DNA of 64,000 bases from NCBI GenBank assembly GCA_024636215.1, contig JAGXHL010000045.1, positions 1 through 64,000 of the forward strand, given 5' to 3'. The translations under genes and the position numbers were made by a program. The DNA comes from Deltaproteobacteria bacterium (GTDB taxonomy: Bacteria > Desulfobacterota > Desulfuromonadia > Desulfuromonadales > BM103). Numbering within the stretch: position 1 is the first letter of the stretch; the number at the start of each line of letters is the position of its first letter. Below the pieces are notes generated by a model, which was given only the letters and a program-made list of their open reading frames with translations, made no database searches and was not told the DNA's origin. Shown here piece after piece: positions 35,901 to 43,863 of the stretch.

Positions 35901-38040
35901 ATGTTCCGGTTGACTGGAGAGCGCCGCCATCAAAAAGAAGGGCCCCACCGCTACCAAGGTTGGCATCGACGGAAACGCTCATGATCCCGTTATTAAAGCG
36001 GGTGGGCCCGGTATAACTGTTGGTGCCGGTAAGAGTCTGGGTGCCACTGCCAACCTTGGTCAGTCCGCCGGCCCCTGAGACCATCCCCGCGAAGGTTGTG
36101 TTGAGATTGTTGCCTCCCGTCGTCAGCGTCCTGTCGCCGAGAAGGATGTCGCCAGCGCCGCCCAGTGAACCGACCTTACGGTCACCATTGGCCGCACTGA
36201 TGTTGAAAATGGCCCCGCTATTTACATCCAACGTGGTCTGGTCGCTCAGACTTCCGGCTCCTGACAGAGCCAGGGCTCCATCGATAATGCTGGTTACGCC
36301 ACCATAAGTGTTGTCCCCAGCCAGCGTCAGGGTACCCGTACCACTTTTGGCAAAGGCCCCTGTCCCGCTGATTGCGCCGAACAAGGTCGAATTTAAGCCG
36401 TTGGTATCAAAGGTGCCGCCGCCGGCGTGAACGACCATTGGTCGTGATGAGGTGATCCCCGAGGCAGTCCCATCGAAATTGCGGGTCAGCAAGAGGCCCC
36501 CATTAAAGGTGAGAGTACTGTTGGCTGCCCCCAGGTTGGTGTCTTTCTCTACCATAATGATGCCGCCCAGCAGATTTGTCCCCCCTCCATAACTGTTGTC
36601 TGCAAACAGTTCAAGCGTCCCCGTTGTATTTTTTGTCAGCGTTCCCGAGCAGAGCGGATCGAAGACGAAACCCGCTGCATAAGTTCCCGCCGGTTTGCAG
36701 GTACCCGGATCAGCAGTCAGTTGAAATGTGCTGCCAGTCTTTGCAGTAAACGGGATGGCAAAGTTGGAACTGGCGATTGTGATGCTTGCCAGCGTCAAGT
36801 CACCGCTGGTGGAATACACCGGCCCAAAACTGCCCAGCCCCGACAGGTTCCCCTCCAATATTTTTACACTGTAGGGGGCGTGCAAGGTGGCTGCCGTGGT
36901 GTGGCTGAAGCTGCCGTTAGCGACCGAATACGTCGGTGTCGCGGTCACCGTTTCGCCCGGGTGGAGAAAGAAGTAATCCGACAGCGACGTATCGCTATTC
37001 AAGGAAATCGAATTGACCAGCGTATAGCCCGTATGGCCTGTGTCATTCCAGTGTCCGATCGTTTTATTGAAGTTAAGGACCGTGCTTAGGGCCCCGGCGG
37101 AGAAGGTCGAGTCCATATCCACACCTACTGACGGGGTGATTTCCCCCCAGAGCGTCTTATAACCCAGCGTTTCACCGAGAAAACTTACCTCGAGGTTCAA
37201 GGGAATACCGGTTGCTCTTGCCAGCATCTTGTTAATGTCCGGTTTGACCTTAACCACGTCCTGCAAAGTGCTGGCGGTGACCGAACCATTGCCCACACTG
37301 GTCTTGGAAACGTTCGCGTTATCGATTGTGATTGTTACCGTGTTAGCCACTTTCTGGTTGTATGGGAAAGTTAACGGCGTAGAGCTTCCAAGGACAGTCA
37401 ACGAAGGGGTCGTGCCACTGCCGGGATTACTGAAACCGACCAAGGTGGTTGTGTTGGTAAATGGTCCCAGAAGGTTCTTGGAACCATCCACACACCCAGC
37501 GAAACAGAATTCCCCGGAAACTCTGGCACCGAGGTTAGTCATAAAAAAGTTCGTATTTACCGACGGGGTTAAGAAGTTTGTTGTCAGCGTCGTATCGGTA
37601 GCCGCGGCCGTCAGTCCAAGGGAAAAGCCCTCCCCCGCCAGAGTGGTGCTCTCCGGCACGTTGAAGGTAACCGCATAGGGGTTCACCACTGAATAATTTG
37701 GGTCTGTAAAGCTGGCATTAAGAGAGACTCCGATGCTTCCCGAGGTCGATAAGGTTGCCTCGGCTCCCCAACAAGTCGTAATCCCCAATATCGTTTCACA
37801 GCCAACCCCTGGGCCGATGGATTCGCTGCCCGAAAGATTGATGGAGAAATTCCGTCCAAAACTCCGATTGCTGACCGTACCGCCTGACCAAGCATCGCCG
37901 GATGCGCTGAAGCTCGGCGTTTGAGAGACGGTCGCTGCGCAAGCCGCGTCGGCAAAAGTAAACACCCAAGCAATGCCCAGCAAAAAAATAACCTGGCCGG
38001 CCCAGTGGCTACGCCTCATGTAAGATACGAATAGCATCAT
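32926..38040 (-). CDS. Autotransporter (type Va) with PATR repeats
   Basis: A 1,704-residue secreted protein. A signal peptide of about 35 residues (VIFLLGIAWVFTFADAACAA) leads to a ~1,300-residue passenger with at least seven passenger-associated repeats of the form LSGTNTYNGATRVNGGTL, as expected for a beta-helix. The last ~280 residues form the outer-membrane barrel, ending in KYMW with the terminal aromatic residue needed for BAM recognition. ATG 38040 was chosen because GGAGG stands five bases before it; an ATG four codons upstream overlaps that site. The substrate or adhesion target is not evident. It is a single-gene unit with its own terminator. Confidence 0.93.
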   Translation of the reverse strand: MMLFVSYMRRSHWAGQVIFLLGIAWVFTFADAACAATVSQTPSFSASGDAWSGGTVSNRSFGRNFSINLSGSESIGPGVGCETILGITTCWGAEATLSTSGSIGVSLNASFTDPNYSVVNPYAVTFNVPESTTLAGEGFSLGLTAAATDTTLTTNFLTPSVNTNFFMTNLGARVSGEFCFAGCVDGSKNLLGPFTNTTTLVGFSNPGSGTTPSLTVLGSSTPLTFPYNQKVANTVTITIDNANVSKTSVGNGSVTASTLQDVVKVKPDINKMLARATGIPLNLEVSFLGETLGYKTLWGEITPSVGVDMDSTFSAGALSTVLNFNKTIGHWNDTGHTGYTLVNSISLNSDTSLSDYFFLHPGETVTATPTYSVANGSFSHTTAATLHAPYSVKILEGNLSGLGSFGPVYSTSGDLTLASITIASSNFAIPFTAKTGSTFQLTADPGTCKPAGTYAAGFVFDPLCSGTLTKNTTGTLELFADNSYGGGTNLLGGIIMVEKDTNLGAANSTLTFNGGLLLTRNFDGTASGITSSRPMVVHAGGGTFDTNGLNSTLFGAISGTGAFAKSGTGTLTLAGDNTYGGVTSIIDGALALSGAGSLSDQTTLDVNSGAIFNISAANGDRKVGSLGGAGDILLGDRTLTTGGNNLNTTFAGMVSGAGGLTKVGSGTQTLTGTNSYTGPTRFNNGIMSVSVDANLGSGGALLFDGGALQSTGTYSTTRATTLNSGGGTFDTAGSGVTLTMDTHIDGAGMLTKTGTGRLVLPGNNSYQGGTKINGGTLALVGSGALHATGAVTVNAGTFDLAAKTFGATIGSLAGAGNVELGSTSLTTGGNGADTTFSGRISGAGPLFKTGDGTMILSGTNTYNGATRVNGGTLQSGSDEVLYDNGHLEIDGGVFNLNGYSETVGSVALIDGILNDSANGVGGLLAAATYDLRKGSVNAALGNGVLNKTTDAKVFLNAAAQASEVTISGGVLQLGKDQVVHDMAAVKVETPGRLDLNAHAETVGSLAGNGDVDLGAGELTTGGNGGDTLFSGAISGTGTMTKTGAGTMLLMGRNTYTGATTVNGGILQSGASEVLQDKGQLLLEAGGAFNLHGFSETIGSLAGDGGVSLGAGSLITGGNDIDTLFGGVISGAGTLTKTGTGTMVLSSDNLFTGLTTIKTGTLTVNGSLVADVQNNVLGKLMGNGSIGGMVSNYGVIAPGNSIGTLSVGSYLSNAGSTYEVEVNAAGNSDLIAATGTVTLNGGAIAVLAPGVPSEYLRRTFYDIVHADGGVMGAYDSVTSSLATLSPLLRYDDPDLVKLILMRNDISFGTLAGARTKNQISVAGVLTTSGMTAFTGDLADVLDIFVDDLADVDRSAALDEMGGQKIHTAMPMVAFSLIEGFQGSVGSRMSRLHQNNQGAMAKVDPVDGATLAMAGDVTDLGPLDKQSDKNKNLWVHAYGVGGDVDADENAVGYDYDVYGLAVGIDFPVMRGLNLGFTAGYANANVQTDRNDSGDIDSMLAGIYTNYENAGFYLDGMVTYADNSYETNRTVNFGTLSRTSEVEYDGEEWAVAAETGYVFARGHYNIQPFLGSRFIRLHEDGFTEKGADDLDLEVGDRTVYSWTLYPGVKMSRPIKISGKSLFVPELNIKWLHELRDNNDTISATFVGAPAAGKFRVEGVAIDDDSLEVGVGLKVLDGDTFQVGVNFNTEINSDRSARQAEVGMKYMW

Positions 38041-38113
38041 GTCATCCTCCATAAATCAAAGCTTCAAGAAACCCCAACGATAAAATCCGGTGCATTGCCG
38101 AATAATTGCTTAG

Positions 38114-38269
38114 CGATTCTATGCCTGGCTACAGCGACGGTTCTGCTGCAGCGTCGATCTGCGCGCTGACGACATGTACGTCGTCATTCTTGATGAAGCA
38201 GGCGACGTGGTCGTTCATCAGAACATTCCCCCTCGGTCAAAAGATTTCCAGGGCCTGATCAAAGCGTAA
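38114..38269 (+). pseudogene. IS110-family transposase N-terminal remnant
   Basis: A 51-codon frame opens with RFYAWLQRRFCCSVDLRADD and continues MYVVILDEAGDVVVHQNIP, matching the N-terminus of IS110-type transposases (usual pattern: KFYTRQH..YCGVDLHARSMYVCILDQ.G). It lacks a start codon (TAG precedes the frame) and stops after about 50 residues, so only a relic of the DEDD domain remains. No rest of the element was found. Confidence 0.75.
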
Positions 38270-38672
38270 GCTTACCCTCAAAAAAAAGTTTTAAACTGGA
38301 GCTGAAAAAGGAAAAAACACTGGCCAGCGAGATGCCGACAGCAGCGATTAAATTCTTGACAGGGTTTTAGCTTTCGGGCGAGGCGACCATCGCTTACCTC
38401 CTGGAGACCAACCTTTTTTAGGCAGGGCTAATGTAGCCCGCTTAACTCTTCAAGTCAAAGAGAGAATAGCGTCCAGCATTTCGTCCCAATCCTGTAGCGC
38501 CAAAGATCGCTGAGAGGCCGAGATCAGGCTTTACCCCGGAGCTCTCGCATTGTGAACACATTTGCTTGCGCGATCTTTCGGTTCAGGTACTGACAAAAGC
38601 CGGCGTATCTTGCGAGGTCTTGTGCAGGTTGGTTGAGGATAAGGCAGGCTCCTCAAGGATAGGGGGGTGCGA
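38270..38672. other. Intergenic gap, nothing recognised
   Basis: Between the IS110 relic and the PAP2 gene. Contains A runs near 38280-38290 and no frame with family resemblance. Confidence 0.35.
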
Positions 38673-39407
38673 TCATTCCAGGTCCTCCTCGATCGGCCTG
38701 CGCCTTTGCAGCCAGAAGGTGGCGAACCAGCAGAGCAGGGCCCAAGAGGCGCCGGCTGTCCAGCCAGCAAGTACGTCTGACGGCCAATGAACCCCCAGAT
38801 AAACGCGGCTGAAGCCGACCAGCAGGGTGAGCACAACCGAGAGGCTTAAGACATAGATCTTGAGCCTTCTTTTTTTGGTGTATTCGGCCAGTAGACCGCC
38901 TAGCGTGAGAAAGGTGACAGCGGCGAGCATCGAGTGGCCACTTGGGAAACTGCTGGTCATCACATAGGAGTCATGGGGAACCAGGTCCGGGCGCGGACGG
39001 TCGAAGCCGTACTTCAGGGCGAGACTAAGCAGGAGCCCGCCGACGATGGATACCACCATGAACAACGCCCTGCCTTTCTTGTGCTGCATCAAAAGGTACC
39101 CGGCAACCGCGAGAGTGAGTATCACTAGTATGGCCGTGCCTCCCAAAGCGGTCAGATCACGCATAATCTCCTCGAACCAGTCGGGACCGATCGGGTCCGT
39201 GAGATCGTCAGCATTGCGCAAAAAAAGCAGAATTTTCTTATCCAGGGTGCGCGTTTCGCCCTCGATCACTTCGTCGGCGATTTCCACAAATCCCCACAAT
39301 CCCCCCACGATCAGGAGCAAGACGGCAAGGACTCCGAGTTCGATCTGGGCAAGCACATGTAAAATGTCTCTGCCTCTTTGGCGCCGATCAGAAATTTTCT
39401 CGGGCAT
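38673..39407 (-). CDS. PAP2-family membrane phosphatase
   Basis: A 244-residue inner-membrane phosphatase with about five or six helices. All three PAP2 motifs are intact: KYGFDRPRP (motif 1), PSGHS (motif 2, with the catalytic His) and SRVYLGVHWPSDVLAG (motif 3, with the nucleophilic His). Likely substrates are lipid phosphates such as undecaprenyl diphosphate or phosphatidic acid, dephosphorylated on the periplasmic side; the sequence alone does not decide which. It is a single-gene unit facing away from the accessory region. Confidence 0.93.
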   Translation of the reverse strand: MPEKISDRRQRGRDILHVLAQIELGVLAVLLLIVGGLWGFVEIADEVIEGETRTLDKKILLFLRNADDLTDPIGPDWFEEIMRDLTALGGTAILVILTLAVAGYLLMQHKKGRALFMVVSIVGGLLLSLALKYGFDRPRPDLVPHDSYVMTSSFPSGHSMLAAVTFLTLGGLLAEYTKKRRLKIYVLSLSVVLTLLVGFSRVYLGVHWPSDVLAGWTAGASWALLCWFATFWLQRRRPIEEDLE

Positions 39408-39487
39408 GGTTCATTCCGATCATAATGTCATCAGGGGTGACAGCAGGGTAAATCGATTTGCGGCACGCAGAGTGCGAGAATAAAAAA

Positions 39488-39507
39488 GGACGGCTCTCGG
39501 GCCGCCC
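39488..39507 (-). terminator. Rho-independent terminator of the DJ-1/PfpI gene
   Basis: On the minus strand GGGCGGC pairs with GCCGTCC and is followed by six T residues. It starts 25 bases after the stop codon. Confidence 0.88.
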
Positions 39508-39531
39508 TCATAGCGTCAGAAGATCAAGCTT

Positions 39532-40041
39532 TTAAAGCATTTTGAGGGATTCTTCGATAAAGGCAGGAATATCCCCCGGGTTACGGCTACTGACGAGATT
39601 GCCGTCCACAACCACCTGCTGGTCGACAAATTCAGCGCCAGCATTTTTGATATCCTGGGCAATCGATTTATAGCCGGTGAACCTGCGGCCTTTCAGGACC
39701 TGAGCCGTAATCAGCAATTGTCCTGCATGGCAGATGGCGAAAACCGGCTTGTTGCTTTTGACGAAATCGGCTGTGAATTTAACGGCATTCTCATCTATTC
39801 GCAGTTTATCCGGCGAAAACCCTCCAGGAATCAATAGCGCATCGAAGTCCTGAACAGAGACCTGGCTGACCGCCTTGTCGATTTTAACCTCGGTCCCTTC
39901 TTTCTTACCCTTGACTGTCTTGCCTGCCTCAAGCCCGACGTTAATTACCTCGTGCCCCTTGTCCCGAAACGCTTTGACTGGTTCAGTATATTCTGAATCT
40001 TCAAACCAATCGGTGAGGATTGCTGCGATTTTCTTGCCCAT
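39532..40041 (-). CDS. DJ-1/PfpI-family protein (deglycase/protease-like)
   Basis: A 169-residue cytoplasmic protein of the PfpI/YhbO branch. The nucleophile elbow reads FAICHAGQLLI with the conserved Cys-His pair, and the upstream acidic residue lies in DWFEDSEYTEP, followed by PGGFSPDKLR. Family members act as protein deglycases or stress-related hydrolases. ATG 40041 was chosen with GGGAG eight bases upstream; a TTG two codons earlier is less likely. A terminator follows. Confidence 0.92.
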   Translation of the reverse strand: MGKKIAAILTDWFEDSEYTEPVKAFRDKGHEVINVGLEAGKTVKGKKEGTEVKIDKAVSQVSVQDFDALLIPGGFSPDKLRIDENAVKFTADFVKSNKPVFAICHAGQLLITAQVLKGRRFTGYKSIAQDIKNAGAEFVDQQVVVDGNLVSSRNPGDIPAFIEESLKML

Positions 40042-40394
40042 AATCAACTCTCCCGTGGAATCCTGCTAAATATTGAAAAAAGAAATGTGCCGGTCTTAGA
40101 ACCCTGAAGATAAGTTTAGGAGCCATTCTGACAGTGTCAAGCTGGAATGTGGCAATCTAAACCAAAGACTGTTCGGCTGCCGTCACGGCCTTGAGTCCGT
40201 CTTCAGTCTAATCGAATCCCTCTTGGAGATTGCTCCGGGGCGGGACTAGGGCATCTCTAAGTTTAAAGGTTGGTATGCGAGAATGAGAAAGTTTTTATTT
40301 GAATAGAGTACTCAAAACAGTTACTTTTGGAATTATCTGTTTAGATAACTAATCGTGTTGACGCTTTAGCCCTTTTAGTATTTTCAGGATGTCA
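40042..40394. other. Intergenic gap with a diverged copy of a small-gene 3' end
   Basis: No intact gene. The stretch around 40193-40235 (GTCTTCAGTCTAATCGAATCC and on) resembles the 3' end of the 57-residue gene at 59915-60088, at perhaps 70 percent identity by eye. That suggests an old relic of the same gene. The rest holds nothing recognised. Confidence 0.35.
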
Positions 40395-40904
40395 ATGACT
40401 TGCAAGCTTTCCGAAAACTGTACCTACTACAATATATACAGGCACAAAACTACTTCCAGACAATATTCATTGTTAGTTGAAAGCTATTGTGAAGGACAGC
40501 TGCAATTGATGTGTCGTCGCAAGCAGTATGAAGAAGAATTCTCCAAATTGGCACCGGACGACTTGGCCCCCAATGGCTACCTGATTGGAACGCATAGAAA
40601 GCTGAAGATAGAGAACACTCGAAAGCACAAACGTCACGCCGTCAAGGAAGGGACCTGCTTATTGCAAGAACCTTCCAGTAAAAGCACTTTTAGTGCCGAG
40701 GTAATTGATATAAGTAGAGGAGGGCTAAGACTTGTAACAAAAGTTGACACGCACGTCTTAGAAAGTGATTCAGAAACAACAATTTTAAAAATCCTTGGAC
40801 ACACCATAGATGAAAGCCCCATTCCTCTTACAAAAGAACTCATCAAAGTCGTCTGGAAAAACGACCAAATCTTTGGTTGTGCCTTTGTATCTTCTTTAGC
40901 ATGA
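40395..40904 (+). CDS. PilZ-domain protein, probable c-di-GMP receptor
   Basis: About 169 residues. The C-terminal half is a PilZ domain with the arginine patch RKHKRHAV and the DISRGGLRL motif (DxSxxG), the two elements that bind c-di-GMP. The N-terminal ~70 residues contain several Cys (CKLSENC, SYCEGQ, LMCRRKQ) and could form a metal- or disulfide-bound module. ATG 40395 has AGG six bases before it; ATG 40389 overlaps that site. A strong terminator follows. It could respond to the haem diguanylate cyclase in this window, but that link is inference. Confidence 0.85.
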   Translation: MTCKLSENCTYYNIYRHKTTSRQYSLLVESYCEGQLQLMCRRKQYEEEFSKLAPDDLAPNGYLIGTHRKLKIENTRKHKRHAVKEGTCLLQEPSSKSTFSAEVIDISRGGLRLVTKVDTHVLESDSETTILKILGHTIDESPIPLTKELIKVVWKNDQIFGCAFVSSLA

Positions 40905-40930
40905 CTTACAAATTGAAGCAGATCTCTGAC

Positions 40931-40957
40931 CCCAGCCATCCCCGGTTGGGTTTTTTT
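40931..40957 (+). terminator. Rho-independent terminator of the PilZ gene
   Basis: CCCAGCC pairs with GGTTGGG (one G-T) around six bases and is followed by seven T residues. Confidence 0.85.
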
Positions 40958-40983
40958 AATTCCACATTTCTGTCTAATTCAAA

Positions 40984-41033
40984 TAGGTGTCAAACCTACA
41001 AATAGGTGTCTACACCAAACTAGGTTTGACACC
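40984..41033. repeat. 13-bp palindromic repeat element
   Basis: GGTGTCAAACCTA (40986-40998) is exactly complementary to TAGGTTTGACACC (41021-41033), with an inner GGTGT-CTACACC hairpin between. It resembles REP-type palindromes mobilised by small Y1 transposases, but no such transposase is in the window. Confidence 0.7.
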
Positions 41034-41058
41034 CTAAAACTGAACGCATTCCCGTGAT

Positions 41059-42339
41059 GTGTTCTTCATTCATCAAGTGGTAGAGACAGGTGAATCTGAA
41101 CGAAGGTTCGTTACGGGCTTTCTCTGCTACAGTTTTGTTGCCACCGTTTCCCCGCTTCTGTGGATGGCTGGGGTGTCATTGATCACGGGGCTAGCATTTG
41201 CTGCTTCCTTCGACAGCGTCAATCTGGCGAGCAGCGGTTCGGCTGCGACGGCAGATGTCAGCGGCAGTCCTTATGCAATTGTGGCCAGCAGCGCGAGCGG
41301 TGGAACTTTTGCTGCGACGAACTACACCATCAACGACCTGAACGGGGAATTGACCATCACGCCGAAGGACTTGGCGGTGAGCGGGATCAGCGTGGCCGAC
41401 AAGGTTTACGATGGTACCACAACTGCAACCCTGACGGGGACCGCAGCGGTAAGCGCGCTGCTGAGCGATGATCTCAGCGTTGCTGGAACGGCCAGCGCGA
41501 GCTTTGCTGACAAAAATGTCGCCACTGGCAAAACTGTCAACGTCAGCGGTTACACCCTGGGCGGTGCCGACGCCGGTAACTACAGCATCGTTCAGCCAAC
41601 CGGCCTGACCGCCAATATCACTCCGGCGGCTCTGCTGGTCTCCGGCCTGACCGCCAGCAACAAGATCTATGATGCCACAACCACCGCCACTCTGGGCGGA
41701 ACAGCCGCCATCACTGCTCTGGGCAGCGATGATGTTAGCTTGGGTGGCACCGCATCCGGCAGCTTTGCGGACAAGAATGTTGGCGATGCCAAAGCGGTCA
41801 CGGTGACCGGCAACAGCATCAGTGGCACCGACGCTGGCAACTACACCCTGGTACAGCAGACCGGGTTATCGGCTGACATCACCGCCAAGGCGATCACGGT
41901 GACCGCCGATGCACAGAGCAAGACCTATGGCAACGCCGATCCGAGTCTGACCTACAGTTTCAGCACCAGCCTGGTCGGTAGCGACAGCTTTAGCGGTGCT
42001 CTCTCCCGCGCCGCCGGTGAGAACGTTGGCGATTATGTTATCGGCCAGAACACCCTGGCAATCAGCGATGGCAACAGCGGCAACAATTACAACCTGAGCT
42101 ATCTCGAAAACTTCTTAACCATACTTACCGGGGCTGTTCCAAAATCGATTATCAGTAGCCTGACAAGCTTACAACCTCGCGTAAATTCCAGCCAGAGTCG
42201 TGTTGAAGATAATGACGATACGAGTGACGGTTCCAATCAAACTTACATTGGACCTAGTGCAGGGAGTGATTTAATTGCAAGCAATTTTTTGAATGGATTG
42301 ATTATTGATAAGACCGGATATCGTGATGAAGAAAAATAA
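41059..42339 (+). CDS. MBG/YDG-repeat adhesin fragment
   Basis: Up to 426 residues. From about residue 90 it holds two YDG-type repeats (KVYDGTTTATLTGTAAV and KIYDATTTATLGGTAAI, each with SFADKNV and DAGNY) and one MBG-type repeat (ADAQSKTYGNADPSLTY). Such repeats form stalks in large secreted adhesins. Here there is no clear haemagglutinin domain or outer-membrane anchor. The first ~55 residues, from a GTG start, include a hydrophobic stretch but look unrelated, and the C-terminus is a short Ser/Asp-rich tail. I judge it a truncated relic or a small secreted derivative; the start is uncertain. Confidence 0.6.
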   Translation: MFFIHQVVETGESERRFVTGFLCYSFVATVSPLLWMAGVSLITGLAFAASFDSVNLASSGSAATADVSGSPYAIVASSASGGTFAATNYTINDLNGELTITPKDLAVSGISVADKVYDGTTTATLTGTAAVSALLSDDLSVAGTASASFADKNVATGKTVNVSGYTLGGADAGNYSIVQPTGLTANITPAALLVSGLTASNKIYDATTTATLGGTAAITALGSDDVSLGGTASGSFADKNVGDAKAVTVTGNSISGTDAGNYTLVQQTGLSADITAKAITVTADAQSKTYGNADPSLTYSFSTSLVGSDSFSGALSRAAGENVGDYVIGQNTLAISDGNSGNNYNLSYLENFLTILTGAVPKSIISSLTSLQPRVNSSQSRVEDNDDTSDGSNQTYIGPSAGSDLIASNFLNGLIIDKTGYRDEEK

Positions 42340-42347
42340 GCTGAAGT

Positions 42348-42515
42348 TTAGAGTTTCCTGATCTTTGAATATTTGCCAAAGCAGGTAAAATTTGGTTCAA
42401 CTTGCCAGCAATTGCGATACAAACTAACGACGGTCTGTGCCGGAATGGCGAAATTGTTGGTCAGGCAGTTGAAAGTTTTTCCAGTCAGAATATCGTGAGT
42501 TCTGAAATGAGGAAA
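42348..42515 (-). pseudogene. IS4-family transposase C-terminal remnant
   Basis: A frame encoding HDILTGKTFNCLTNNFAIPA then TVVSLYRNCWQVE matches the IS4 catalytic region (LTNNF..PA.TI..LY..RWQVE..FK), where E is the third catalytic acid. After WQVE the sequence diverges and ends at 42348. The rest of the transposase is absent. It is joined in frame to a toxin relic just upstream. Confidence 0.75.
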
Positions 42516-42635
42516 CCGTCCTGAATTTTGTGCCGAATTGGTTTCAGGGGGAAGGGCGGGGTGGACAGTCAATTCTTCAACTGAAGAGATGACCTCTCTA
42601 ATAAATCGTTCACCGACCTCTGGAACCTCCTCCTT
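42516..42635 (-). pseudogene. ParE-type toxin remnant
   Basis: The minus strand encodes KEEVPEVGERFIREVISSVEE-like residues followed by LTVHP, nearly the same as residues 27-52 of the intact toxin at 46629-46928 (QEVPEGGERFIKEIISSVEE then LAMHP). It lacks both ends and is fused to the IS4 relic. It is evidence that an insertion or deletion event broke a former toxin gene here. Confidence 0.75.
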
Positions 42636-42758
42636 CCGGTGTCAAAACGACACGGTATGACATCCGATCGGTTTCGTGGGGTTGTTGCTCTATAAGACTT
42701 TTTTGCTTAAGGCGCATTATCAATTCATGTCACAACGCACCAATTCATCAAATCATTG

Positions 42759-43313
42759 TCAATTCGTATCCTTACGATGTGCATGGCTCATCAAGTACAA
42801 CCCACCAGCTAATGCCAGTATAGATAAGGCTAGATAAATGGTGTCCAAGGGTGTTTGGAACCTTATATCGACGACGGCGCGGAAAAACTCTATGATCACT
42901 GCCAAGATAACCACGCGTGCAATTTTGTCCTTAAGCTGGTCGAAGGAATGGACATTGAAAGGGTGTTGTGGGCTTTTAGCTTCCGCTTGATCAATCGGTG
43001 AGACGAACAAGCGATACACGCCGGAACCGAAAATCAACAGGACGATTGCGATGAGGTAGATATCCACAGCGATAATAATTTTTGGGACAACCGTGTCATG
43101 TATATCTCCAGACCCACCAGCGAAATAATATTCTGCCGCAGCGATTATTACTGCAATGACATCAGCTGTACCAATAAGAAATAGTACCGCTGCACCTATT
43201 AAACTTGGAACAACAGCCAGCATCACAAGCAACCGTGAGTTCCAGAGAAAATACTCAAAGTGCTTTTCTACTTGGAATCCAGATGGTTTATCAGAATCTC
43301 CACCTTCGCTCAT
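42759..43313 (-). CDS. YqhA/UPF0114-family membrane protein
   Basis: A 184-residue inner-membrane protein with about four helices. FEYFLWNSRLLVMLAVVPSL at the start of the first helix and DIYLIAIVLLIFGSGVYRLFVSP in the third are signatures of the YqhA (UPF0114) family, as is the DQLKDKIARVVILAVIIEF segment. The function of the family is not established. GAGGGAG lies seven bases before the ATG. The gene stands alone in the accessory region. Confidence 0.88.
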   Translation of the reverse strand: MSEGGDSDKPSGFQVEKHFEYFLWNSRLLVMLAVVPSLIGAAVLFLIGTADVIAVIIAAAEYYFAGGSGDIHDTVVPKIIIAVDIYLIAIVLLIFGSGVYRLFVSPIDQAEAKSPQHPFNVHSFDQLKDKIARVVILAVIIEFFRAVVDIRFQTPLDTIYLALSILALAGGLYLMSHAHRKDTN

Positions 43314-43745
43314 ATCACTACTCCCTCAAAACCAAGTCGTTGGTCAAATAACTCTTAACGAATGGTCAGACACATCAGGTACCCCTCCTGCGATCCCCCA
43401 ATGGAAAGTAATGTCCGCACTTTAGCATTGGCAAGGGGGAGAGACAAGAAAAGTGTTTTTGCAGGAAAGTGTATTTGCTTGGTAGAGACTGAGTCAAAGT
43501 CTTTGCGGTTGAATTCATCACCTGTCCATCGCATGTGACAGATATGTCAAGTATGACGGATTTCACTAACGGCTTTCCCCCTTTTTCGGTCCACTCTCTT
43601 TCCGTTTTACTCTTAGTTATCAAAACGTTGCACTACCATAATCCCCCTTTTTTTTCTGGCTCGTTCGTTGCTTTATATCATTTCAGCGGGGTATGAGCAA
43701 AGTGGTGCTTCTGCGTCATTCAAGTTGCAGCCATTGGAGAATGTC
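43314..43745. other. Intergenic gap, nothing recognised
   Basis: About 430 bases between the YqhA-like gene and a short HhH-like frame. Short frames occur but have no ribosome sites or family resemblance. A T-rich run is at 43654-43661. Confidence 0.35.
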
Positions 43746-43823
43746 ATGCACAAACAAATCAAAGAACTGAAACAACTCAAAGGAGTTGGGAAAGACCTGT
43801 CCCGGCGAGTGGCTGAAAAGTAA
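43746..43823 (+). pseudogene. Very short helix-hairpin-helix-like frame (25 codons)
   Basis: ATG 43746 follows GGAGAATGTC. The 25-residue product begins MHKQIKELKQLKGVGKDLSR and ends VAEK; the LKGVGKDLSRR segment looks like a helix-hairpin-helix turn (G-V-G). It stops after half of the motif, so it is either a truncated HhH gene or a chance small frame. It sits 40 bases before the calcium-repeat lipoprotein and could be co-transcribed. Confidence 0.45.
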
Positions 43824-43863
43824 TTGTCTTATAGTATAAATTCAAAGAAAAGGAGCTTTAATT

